Source: Phoronis pallida
Lineage: Eukaryota; Phoronida; Phoronidae
NCBI GenBank assembly: GCA_028565715.1
Contig: JAOXYC010125555.1
Span: forward strand, 1 to 13,834
DNA length: 13,834 bases
Direction: 5' to 3'
Under the pieces are notes generated by a model. It had not been told where the DNA came from. It saw only the letters and a list, made by a program, of their open reading frames with translations, and ran no database searches. Shown piece after piece: positions 9,901 through 13,834 of this stretch. Every line of letters begins with the position of its first letter. Position 1 is the stretch's first letter. A program made the translations under genes and the position numbers.

Positions 9901-12900
9901 ACCATCTCTGATATCAACACATTGTTTGACATAGGCATCTTGATAAGCATTGGTATTTGCATCAAACCAGGAATTAAAATTACTGGATTTAAACAAATCT
10001 TGCTTAACAGGTCAAACAAATATTTTTTCTGAAATAATTTCAAAATTTTAAGCCCAAACAAGAAAATTGATAAATATGTTTAATGCAGGGATCCCAGTAG
10101 ACTGTACTCCAGCCCCTTCGACTCCGGTCGAGGGACTGTAACAATCGCGGGGGGTCTACCGAAAGTAGAACGTCACGACAAGACTGCAGTTAGGCGAAGT
10201 GACGTCATCCACATATACTTAGCGATACTGGATTAGCACGCCATTGATTCAGTCTTCGTTTTCAACGACGAGCTGAGTTCATATTAGGATCCCAGCTATA
10301 CAATATAATTATTTGGCATTTTTCTTGTTTGGAATTCAAATCTTGAAATTATTCGAGAAAAACATATTTTTCTAATATGCTTAGCTAATTGTGTGCCATT
10401 GACATCACAAGATTGATCAAAATATAAAAAAATTAATTTTTTATGACAATTTTTTTTTACTAGAATTGATTTTATAGCATAATGATAGCACAAACTGCTA
10501 ATCAAGAGAAAGAATGCTGTATTTTCAACACCAGTGATAGCACTGTATACCACCCTAGAGAACATTCAGAAATAGTTGCATTTACCTTTAATGTCAAATT
10601 ATCAAACCCAATGAACATTAATTACCTGAAGCCCAGGCCAGAAGGCGCCCAGGGCATCCATGAAGTTTCTAGAGTTCCTGTCTGGTCTGTGCATGTGTAC
10701 ATCTACCAACATAGGACCCTGGTTGATATACTGCATGATGGCTGAGTAATGCTGGAAATATAATGAAACATTGCAACAACACATACAAGTAGTGGTTACC
10801 AACAACATTTTTTTGGTATCTTCCTGATTTTTTTTACCTGCTATTCTGGTCCCTTCTTCAGTGGTACAAAATAAATCTTTTTTGTGACTTCAGTCAGACA
10901 ACCTGATTGACTTAATACACTTCATAGTTTTACATACACTCGTGACTTTTGTTAAAAACTTAATCTCTCTTTGAACTCCATTTGTACAGGCTATGTTTTA
11001 AAAGATCGACACCTTTGCATATTGTCTTCACAATTTGTAACTTTGATACACCAATGGCCTCTTCTAATTTCAAAACCACACATCAAGACTTTTAATTCAT
11101 TTCATGTTTAAGTGGTTGTCAATGGATAATTTTTCAAAATAATTTCAGTTTTGATGTCCAATAAAACATTTCAGTTATTTCTCTCTACCAGCCTATGGCT
11201 ACAACACAAAACTCCAGCACAAAATTAATACTTACCCTATTAAATCTATCCAGATAACTATCATCACCTAGCAGTATATATGCCTTGAGCAAATACTCAT
11301 AATAGGAGTCGATGCCCGCACCAACTCCGCTCTCTCGTCGCACCCAGTCACCGTTATGGATGTTGATCACCGTGCCTACGAGGTCACTCGATCGGTGGCG
11401 CTGCTCCCACAGAAACTCCATGGCCTTGTGTGCTTTCTCCTGAGAAAATATAAATCATTAACTTTATCCTACATAGCTAGCAACAAATTATCCCATGGGA
11501 TACCAAAGGAATAATTAATCAAGTGGTTACAATTGTGTTAGCTCATTGAAATGTACACTTAATACCAAAAGTGAATATGATCCTTCCAAAATTTCTTTGG
11601 CCTATGAAGGTTAATATAGGTTGGATAAAAACAACAAATGTACTAGCCCAGAGTTCAATGCCCAACTGTCACACGAGTCTCTTACAGTTAGGTATTGAAT
11701 CTATGCATTAAAATCATTATCCAAGCTATACTAATAGGGTTTTATGAGTGGCGAGGATTCTTGATAACAAGTTATTTTTAATCATAATGTGTTAAATGTG
11801 TGTTTTTTAGTCACTTTCTCTTCATAGTAGATGTCAAAGAAAACATTCAAGTTATATTGTGACCCAAACTGCCAGCAATATGAACAGGCAAACTAACAGT
11901 TTACACATTTATACCTCAAACACTGTTTCTCCCGTCAGCCTACTTAGTGCTGCAAACTCTAGAATCATAGTCCCTGCACATGCAGTACATGTGTCACGTT
12001 CATGTCCGGCCCTCGAGTTCACTTTACACAGTCCATGTTTCAGATTTACCTGAGGAATAAAAAGCATATCGATTACAATCGTATTCCAACACATTAGTCA
12101 AAGTTAGACCTTGCATTCCACATTAAATACATCTAGATTACGTTACAGTGGACTCCTCATGAGTCACCTTGCTGAATAAAAACCTTGGGGTGATTACCAA
12201 ATTTTGCCTTAAAGCATGGATGAAATCCATACTCAAATTTCCCACTGATGTTCATTTTGTGAATTAAAATCATATTACTTAAAACAGCTAGTAGTATTTT
12301 TATGGCATATGCTCATATAAATGCAACCCGAATAATGTGTATCGTAGGTGAACTTTCAACTAGTTGACTACCATCTGTTTCATCATCTGAAATGTTAATC
12401 CTAGATCCCAAAACATGTTTTGTATGAATTTCAAAACAATAAGTTCTACCCTAAACCATCCTTTACCTACCCTTGGATATGGGATACCGGTTGTAGTATT
12501 AAATGCAGGAAGTAGGCGATACCCAATATCTTTCGCCATTTTGAGCAGTTCATCTGTGTACCAGTGTAGTACGTTCTGATTCTTCTTCAAGTCCAACGCC
12601 ACAACATGAGCACCAAGTAGACCTCTGTGTTTAAGGAAATTACCATCACAAAAGTGAGTTTTTCAGCTTTTGTGACAAGTTTGCAAAACTAAATAATAAA
12701 TTTAATTTGACTAATATTTACATGTTCTACTAATCAATACAGCACTGATTAAAATACAGACTTGACCAGCATTCTAATATCCTCTAGAATTCCCTTAAAT
12801 GACAACTCTCAATCTAAGACTAATTTTAAAAAATCTGACTGTGTCCAATTGTAATCCCGCATTGACATCCAACAAAATAAACAGACACTCCCTTTTTTGC

Positions 12901-13282
12901 TTGAATTTTCACCTTATAACCATACACCGTTTTCTTTCAACTTTTACAATAAAGGAAAGTGATTTACATCATGTGCTTTTCTCATTAAATTGACATCATT
13001 TCTAGGCAGACAATGCATTTTTTAGGGGTTCACACTTATAAGAATACAGTTTTCAAATACATGGAAAATCTCAATTTTTTAGGAAACTGTAAGCCTAGAA
13101 GGTTGACTACAATAATTTACTGGTCTTACCCCAATATCCTGATGTTTGTCTCAAACACTGACACGACAATGTCATTATCAAATGACACATCGCTGATGAC
13201 CAGTTTGACTGCCTTCTCAAACTCTTCAAGGAATCCCAGTACAGCCAGGGTGTCCAGTGTGTCAATCAGGGTGAGTGAAAAA
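1..13282 (-). CDS. EDEM3: EDEM3, ER alpha-mannosidase-like protein (partial gene, 15 exons in window)
   Basis: EDEM proteins act in the ER lumen, trimming mannose from N-glycans of misfolded glycoproteins so that they enter ER-associated degradation. Joining the exons 13282-13130, 12624-12471, 12049-11915, 11439-11236, 10751-10626, 9030-8863, 8015-7891, 7581-7419, 6511-6348, 5897-5765, 4791-4710, 3811-3699, 3271-3106, 2162-1980 and 942-1 gives an open frame with GT-AG at every intron. GH47 motifs are [50 protein letters not shown] and FTTEAHLLP. The probable catalytic acid, matching human E147, is residue 44. A PA domain follows at about residues 574-690, which is diagnostic of EDEM3. Human EDEM3 is 932 residues; here at least 959 residues already follow the residue matching E147, so this protein is longer. 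The start, signal peptide and stop codon lie outside the window. Confidence 0.95.
943..1979 (-). other. EDEM3: intron w14-w15
   Basis: AT-rich intron, 1037 bp. It holds the large hairpin at 1436-1549, a short (CCCA)n-like tract near 1604-1616, and an 11-bp inverted pair (1744-1754 with 1791-1801). I see no coding or RNA signal in the rest. Confidence 0.85.
1436..1549. repeat. 50-bp near-perfect hairpin (foldback element)
   Basis: The arms at 1436-1485 and 1500-1549 are reverse complements at 49 of 50 positions, with a 14-nt loop at 1486-1499. The mismatch is in the TTGTTGTTC versus GAACATCAA part. Each arm carries the tandem GTTCAGAT-GTTCAGAC. The near-identity of the arms suggests a recent or gene-converted insertion. 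It is probably a miniature non-autonomous element; no convincing target duplication was found. Confidence 0.9.
1980..2162 (-). CDS. EDEM3: EDEM3 exon w14: PA domain, second part
   Basis: Completes Asp629 and encodes residues 630-689 plus one base of 690. A run of six serines (about residues 634-639) is followed by [20 protein letters not shown] and [10 protein letters not shown]. Human EDEM3 has the same layout: a Ser-rich loop, P-L-F-x-M-x-GDG, then a hydrophobic strand and F-x-K-E-G. The acceptor is tatcag and the donor GTAAGT. Confidence 0.95.
2352..2492. repeat. inverted repeats flanking the tRNA-like sequence
   Basis: Positions 2352-2371 and 2473-2492 are reverse complements at 18 of 20 positions; the core ATCTGAAAAAAT / ATTTTTTCAGAT is perfect. 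The pair encloses the tRNA-like block, giving a 141-bp unit. Confidence 0.7.
2392..2467 (+). repeat. tRNA-derived sequence (tRNA pseudogene or SINE head)
   Basis: A D-arm (GCTC 2401-2404 pairing GAGC 2416-2419), an anticodon arm (CTTGC 2421-2425 with GCAAG 2433-2437) and a B-box-like GGTTCGATTTCC near 2448-2459 are visible. The loop would place AGA as anticodon (serine), but there is no long serine variable arm. The acceptor strands do not pair and the T stem is imperfect. It is therefore not a functional tRNA. A T6 run at 2474-2479 could act as a pol III stop. Confidence 0.6.
2591..2710. repeat. SINE-like repeat, copy 1
   Basis: Shares with 10098-10210 the blocks ACTCCAGCCCCTTCGACT, GGTCGA, CAATCGC, GGGGGTCT, ACCGAAAGTAG and AGTGACGT, in the same order and orientation. 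The boundaries are approximate. The region after 2700 is only weakly alignable. Confidence 0.75.
3106..3271 (-). CDS. EDEM3: EDEM3 exon w13: protease-associated (PA) domain, first part
   Basis: Residues 574-628 plus one base of 629. The sequence [20 protein letters not shown], then [22 protein letters not shown] and GGIVL, is a classic PA-domain signature (I-x-RG-x-C-F-x-K-x-x-A-G-A). The two cysteines (CTP, GCMF) are conserved. The PA domain is present in EDEM3 but absent from EDEM1 and EDEM2. The acceptor is atccag and the donor GTATGG. Confidence 0.96.
3272..3698 (-). other. EDEM3: intron w12-w13
   Basis: 427 bp. It holds the GC-richer inverted-repeat patch at 3549-3619. The rest is featureless AT-rich sequence. 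Confidence 0.85.
3549..3619. repeat. short inverted repeats around CCGGAGCAA
   Basis: A perfect-ended palindrome CCCGGAGCAA-G-TTGCTCCGGG lies at 3599-3619. A related block GTCCGGAGCAACTTGC lies at 3549-3564, so the two can pair in more than one way. The patch is GC-rich compared with its surroundings and is probably a remnant of a terminal inverted repeat. Confidence 0.6.
3699..3811 (-). CDS. EDEM3: EDEM3 exon w12: lead-in to PA domain
   Basis: Completes codon 536 and encodes residues 537-573: [20 protein letters not shown], then [11 protein letters not shown]. The AGPA-FG-DL pattern precedes the PA domain in human EDEM3. The acceptor is accag and the donor GTAAGT. Confidence 0.92.
3893..4125. 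mobile_element. MITE-like element with terminal inverted repeats
   Basis: The left end CCGAGGTCTCAAAAATCACCTCAC (given as two parts: CCGAGGTCTC and AAAAATCACCTCAC) matches the reverse complement of 4101-4125 with small gaps. Inner parts also match: CTTCGATGTTAATAGGC on the left against the complement of GCATATTAACTTCGAA on the right. It has no coding capacity, so it is non-autonomous and old. The ends are approximate. Confidence 0.65.
4372..4393. repeat. 22-bp perfect palindrome
   Basis: AATGTTGCAAT is directly followed by its exact reverse complement ATTGCAACATT, with no spacer. It may be a remnant of two inverted-repeat ends or chance structure in AT-rich sequence. Confidence 0.7.
4710..4791 (-). 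CDS. EDEM3: EDEM3 exon w11: linker helix
   Basis: A short 82-nt exon encoding residues 509-535 plus one base of 536. It reads [20 protein letters not shown], conserved in EDEM3 and probably helical. The donor is the less common GTTAGT. Without splicing, the frame would hit a TAG within that donor, which supports the junction. Confidence 0.9.
4792..5764 (-). other. EDEM3: intron w10-w11
   Basis: 973 bp. It holds the 5017-5386 inverted-repeat element. The rest is AT-rich with no recognised feature. Confidence 0.85.
5017..5386. mobile_element. MITE-like element, GGCCTATTTACACTG termini
   Basis: The left terminus GGCCTATTTACACTG is the exact reverse complement of the right terminus CAGTGTAAATAGGCC. 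Inside, the motif ATTTACACTGAATGAAAAAGCA (in two parts: ATTTACACTG, AATGAAAAAGCA) occurs at 5022 and 5314, with a variant at 5087. Inverted copies of TGCTTTTTCAT occur near 5229. There is no open frame of note. The short termini suggest a cut-and-paste DNA transposon derivative, perhaps hAT-like, but no clear target duplication is visible. Confidence 0.75.
5765..5897 (-). CDS. EDEM3: EDEM3 exon w10: linker
   Basis: Completes codon 464 and encodes residues 465-508: [20 protein letters not shown] followed by [14 protein letters not shown]. The L-x-DGRVQL stretch is recognisable in human EDEM3 just before its PA region. A basic run (RSRRLR) opens the exon. The acceptor is ttccag and the donor GTATGT. 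Confidence 0.92.
5898..6347 (-). other. EDEM3: intron w9-w10
   Basis: 450 bp of AT-rich sequence. I see no repeat, RNA or coding feature in it. Confidence 0.8.
6348..6511 (-). CDS. EDEM3: EDEM3 exon w9: post-GH47 linker with cysteines
   Basis: Residues 410-463 plus two bases of codon 464. This is the less conserved linker after the mannosidase domain, reading [17 protein letters not shown] and [11 protein letters not shown]. The cysteines in SCRN and KLCP match the two-cysteine layout of this linker in EDEM3. The acceptor is ttttag and the donor GTACGT. Junctions on both sides keep frame. Confidence 0.9.
6534..6876. mobile_element. long-armed foldback element, copy 1
   Basis: The 343-bp unit starts AAAGATACCGTCTCCTTG and ends with the complement of AAAGATACTGTCTCCTTG. 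Arms of about 150 bp are largely complementary along their length. Shared stretches include GTTGGTCCC, CAAATCAACTAGA, ACTTGCATC and CAAAAAAATCTG. The tip is AACCTACTT...AAGTAGGTT. A second copy lies at 8101-8422. There is no coding capacity. Confidence 0.9.
7208..7240 (-). repeat. Penelope-like-element hammerhead-like fragment
   Basis: On the minus strand this reads CCCGATGATGG, then TTCTTGGAATATTCC, then GAAACGTT. The order CUGAUGA-stem-GAAAC is the hammerhead core carried by many Penelope-like retroelements. Here the second base of CUGAUGA is C, and stem II is weak. It is a decayed fragment at best, and no reverse transcriptase remains nearby. Confidence 0.4.
7419..7581 (-). CDS. EDEM3: EDEM3 exon w8: end of GH47 domain, TEAH motif
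   Basis: Completes codon 355 and encodes residues 356-409. It contains [17 protein letters not shown] and then FTTEAHLLP. The Thr of T-E-A-H is the calcium-coordinating residue known in GH47 enzymes. NHS and NAT at the exon end are potential N-glycosylation sites. The acceptor is ttccag and the donor GTAGGA. The GH47 domain ends here. Confidence 0.96.
7582..7890 (-). other. EDEM3: intron w7-w8
   Basis: 309 bp, the shortest intron. It is AT-rich and nothing is recognised in it. Confidence 0.85.
7891..8015 (-). CDS. EDEM3: EDEM3 exon w7: GH47
   Basis: Encodes residues 314-354 plus two bases of codon 355. It reads [15 protein letters not shown] and then [16 protein letters not shown], a conserved EDEM segment. 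The acceptor is ccctag and the donor GTAAGT. The split CA|G codon joins w8 as Gln-Met-Asp-Ser. Confidence 0.95.
8101..8422. mobile_element. long-armed foldback element, copy 2
   Basis: A 322-bp unit with the same termini (AAAGATACT...AGTATCTTT) and arm motifs as 6534-6876: GTCCTTTGTTGAACA, ACTTACTTGCATCTGAGTAA, CAAATCA-CTAGAAA, GGTGATTTGAGAGCTT. The arms pair with each other. The tip sequence differs from copy 1, so the copies have diverged mostly in the loop. Confidence 0.9.
8536..8620. repeat. 35-bp-arm hairpin
   Basis: 8536-8570 and 8586-8620 are reverse complements at 32 of 35 positions; the outer 20 bp (GTAATACAACCTTTTATTGG) are perfect. The loop is 15 nt. It is probably a miniature foldback element, unrelated in sequence to the one at 1436-1549. 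Confidence 0.88.
8709..8774. repeat. short tandem repeats (21 bp x2, 10 bp x2)
   Basis: ATGTAATATAAATGACGTAGG at 8709-8729 is followed directly by a 21-bp copy at 8730-8750 with two differences. CATAATAGTT is then repeated at 8755-8764 and 8765-8774. Confidence 0.85.
8863..9030 (-). CDS. EDEM3: EDEM3 exon w6: GH47, RPE active-site motif
   Basis: A 56-codon phase-0 exon, residues 258-313. It includes [20 protein letters not shown] and [16 protein letters not shown]. The Glu residues at about 303 and 306 lie in the conserved RPE-x-x-E segment of the GH47 active site. The exon is very close to the equivalent human EDEM3 stretch. The acceptor is ttgcag and the donor GTATGT. Confidence 0.96.
9135..9220. 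repeat. 40-bp-arm hairpin
   Basis: 9135-9174 and 9181-9220 match as reverse complements at 34 of 40 positions. The outer 15 bp (ATAATGTGGTCCCTC) and inner 16 bp (CGTTATTCAGTCAATG) are perfect, with mismatches grouped in the middle. The loop is 6 nt. Confidence 0.88.
9671..9840 (+). repeat. (ATA)n plus AGCGCTTT-type interspersed repeat
   Basis: A pure ATA run at 9671-9693 leads into CCCAGTGCTTATATAGCGC, TTTTTTATTCAAAGCGCTTTACA and, further on, CTCCCCGGGGAGCATACAGCA. This trinucleotide run followed by a small AGCGCTTT/AAAGCGCT hairpin and the CCCCGGGGAGCATAC block is a family I recognise from marine invertebrate genomes. The 3' end is uncertain. Confidence 0.65.
10098..10286. mobile_element. 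SINE-like repeat, copy 2, with 9-bp flanking direct repeats
   Basis: The body shares ordered blocks with 2591-2710. It is bounded by GGATCCCAG at 10089-10097 and again at 10287-10295, which looks like a target-site duplication around a 189-bp insertion. No A or T tail and no clear pol III boxes were identified, so the class (SINE or other non-autonomous element) is open. Confidence 0.7.
10626..10751 (-). CDS. EDEM3: EDEM3 exon w5: GH47
   Basis: A 42-codon phase-0 exon, residues 216-257. It starts [19 protein letters not shown] and ends [12 protein letters not shown]. The W-PGLQ ending is conserved in EDEM proteins. The acceptor is ttccag and the donor GTAATT. Confidence 0.94.
10752..11235 (-). 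other. EDEM3: intron w4-w5
   Basis: 484 bp of AT-rich sequence. I see nothing in it. Confidence 0.8.
11236..11439 (-). CDS. EDEM3: EDEM3 exon w4: GH47, active-site Asp
   Basis: A 68-codon phase-0 exon, residues 148-215. The central motif [17 protein letters not shown] is the GH47 active-site segment; its Asp at about residue 191 is one of the conserved acidic residues of the family. The preceding [15 protein letters not shown] fits EDEM3. The acceptor is tctcag and the donor GTAAGT. Confidence 0.96.
11440..11914 (-). other. EDEM3: intron w3-w4
   Basis: 475 bp of AT-rich sequence with no recognised repeat or gene. Confidence 0.8.
11915..12049 (-). CDS. EDEM3: EDEM3 exon w3: GH47, CTACAG cysteine motif
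   Basis: A 45-codon phase-0 exon, residues 103-147. It contains [20 protein letters not shown], a strongly conserved GH47/EDEM segment with two closely spaced cysteines, followed by LTGETVFE. The acceptor is cctcag and the donor GTATAA. Upstream and downstream exons join without frame change. Confidence 0.95.
12050..12470 (-). other. EDEM3: intron w2-w3
   Basis: 421 bp, AT-rich. The only thing of note is the cryptic GT 4 nt inside the donor. Nothing else is recognised. Confidence 0.8.
12471..12624 (-). CDS. EDEM3: EDEM3 exon w2: GH47
   Basis: Encodes the end of Gly51 and residues 52-102. The exon opens [12 protein letters not shown] and closes [15 protein letters not shown], and both stretches are typical of EDEM3. 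NTT in this stretch is a potential N-glycosylation site. The donor is GTAGGT at 12470. A second GT (GTAAAG) lies 4 nt downstream, but using it would break the frame into w3. The chosen junction gives PYPR-VNLKHG, which fits the family. Confidence 0.93.
12625..13129 (-). other. EDEM3: intron w1-w2
   Basis: 505 bp, AT-rich. I see no feature in it. Confidence 0.8.
13130..13282 (-). CDS. EDEM3: EDEM3 exon w1: GH47 core, catalytic Glu
   Basis: This is the most 5' exon in the window, encoding residues 1-50 plus two bases of codon 51. It begins [16 protein letters not shown], a hallmark of the EDEM and class I mannosidase family. It ends VFETNIRIL, where the Glu (residue 44) matches the catalytic acid E147 of human EDEM3. 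The acceptor is ttccag at 13283-13288 and the donor GTAAGA follows at 13129. The first base (T) closes a codon begun in an upstream exon, so the start codon is elsewhere. No earlier exon is visible up to 13834. Confidence 0.95.
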
Positions 13283-13834
13283 CTGGAACAACGAAATCAA
13301 CACTTAGGGTAAGAAAAAGTTATATAAGATTGGGTGACAGACTCTATTTTGAGGCAAAATTTTGGTTTGCTTTAAAAGACAAACCAAATATTTTCTTAAA
13401 AACATGGCAGTAGTTGAAGATTTTATATTCTGATCATCACAAAATCAAGAAAAGTTTAATATTAAACTTCAAAGCACATTTGACAACGGAAGGTCTTTTT
13501 ATTCATTATGTTCAAACTTGGTCAGAACGATCCGCACTTATAACTTTTTTGACAAAATATTTAAAGGTGAAAGTGTTTCTGTTTCTCAATGATTTAACTC
13601 TTTCGCTGCCAATGGCGCCTTAAGGCGACACCCGCACAAACTGCCAATGTCGACATTTGCAATCGGTACATTCTAAATCGATTTCTAGAGTTGGCACTAG
13701 GCAGCGCTAAAAGCATACTTTACGACATTGCCACTTGATGGCAGTTGACTAAGTTTGGCGAAAAAAAGCAGAGAATTCAGTGATTTTTTTGTCGATTTTG
13801 AAGGAATTTGAGTGAAATTTGAAAAATAATCGTC
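13283..13834 (-). other. EDEM3: upstream intron sequence (partial)
   Basis: At least 552 bp without a recognisable earlier EDEM3 exon. The part from about 13593 (CTTTCGCTGCCAATGGCGCC onward) is GC-richer, contains the 12-bp palindrome CGCCTTAAGGCG at 13616-13627 and several TGCCA blocks, and looks like an interspersed repeat running toward the window end. That last call is weak. Confidence 0.6.

Larger units (their letters stand above)
9031..10625 (-). other. EDEM3: intron w5-w6 (longest)
   Basis: 1595 bp. It holds a hairpin (9135-9220), an (ATA)n-associated repeat (9671 to about 9840) and SINE-like copy 2 (10098-10286). The rest is AT-rich with no recognised feature. Confidence 0.85.

Noticed and set aside
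1-13282. EDEM1 or EDEM2 as the gene identity
   Set aside because: A PA domain follows the linker in exons w12-w14 and the linker and GH47 segments match EDEM3; EDEM1 and EDEM2 lack a PA domain.
1-13834. A new defence, biosynthetic or other multi-gene system
   Set aside because: The window is accounted for by one animal gene and its introns; no second gene is supported.

Overview
This is an animal genomic window dominated by one gene on the minus strand. It encodes EDEM3 (ER degradation-enhancing alpha-mannosidase-like protein 3, glycoside hydrolase family 47). I resolve fifteen exons, running from about 13282 down to position 1. Every junction is GT-AG and every phase matches, giving one uninterrupted reading frame of 3011 nt (1003 complete codons). 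Both ends are missing. The start codon, signal peptide and roughly the first hundred residues lie beyond 13834, and the frame is still open at position 1. Residue numbers in this annotation count from the first complete codon in the window.

The protein reads in order: GH47 mannosidase domain (exons w1 to w8), a cysteine-containing linker (w9 to w11), a protease-associated (PA) domain (w12 to w14), and a C-terminal region of more than 313 residues in one large exon (w15, 1-942). The linker and PA arrangement separates EDEM3 from EDEM1 and EDEM2. The C-terminal exon does not resemble the C-terminus of human EDEM3 as I know it and is the most interesting coding part.

Introns are AT-rich, 309 to 1595 bp long, and crowded with small non-autonomous repeats. 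These include two copies of a long-armed foldback family (6534-6876, 8101-8422), a 50-bp near-perfect hairpin (1436-1549), two further hairpins (8536-8620, 9135-9220), two elements with terminal inverted repeats (3893-4125, 5017-5386), and two copies of a SINE-like family, one flanked by a 9-bp direct repeat. There is also a tRNA-like sequence between inverted repeats, a Penelope-like hammerhead-like motif, and an (ATA)n repeat with an 'AGCGCTTT...AAAGCGCTTTACA' body.

That last repeat type, the intron sizes and the EDEM3 sequence suggest a marine invertebrate, plausibly an echinoderm, hemichordate or cephalochordate. This is inference; I cannot name the species. I see no second protein-coding gene, no functional RNA gene, no promoter and no prokaryotic-type system.
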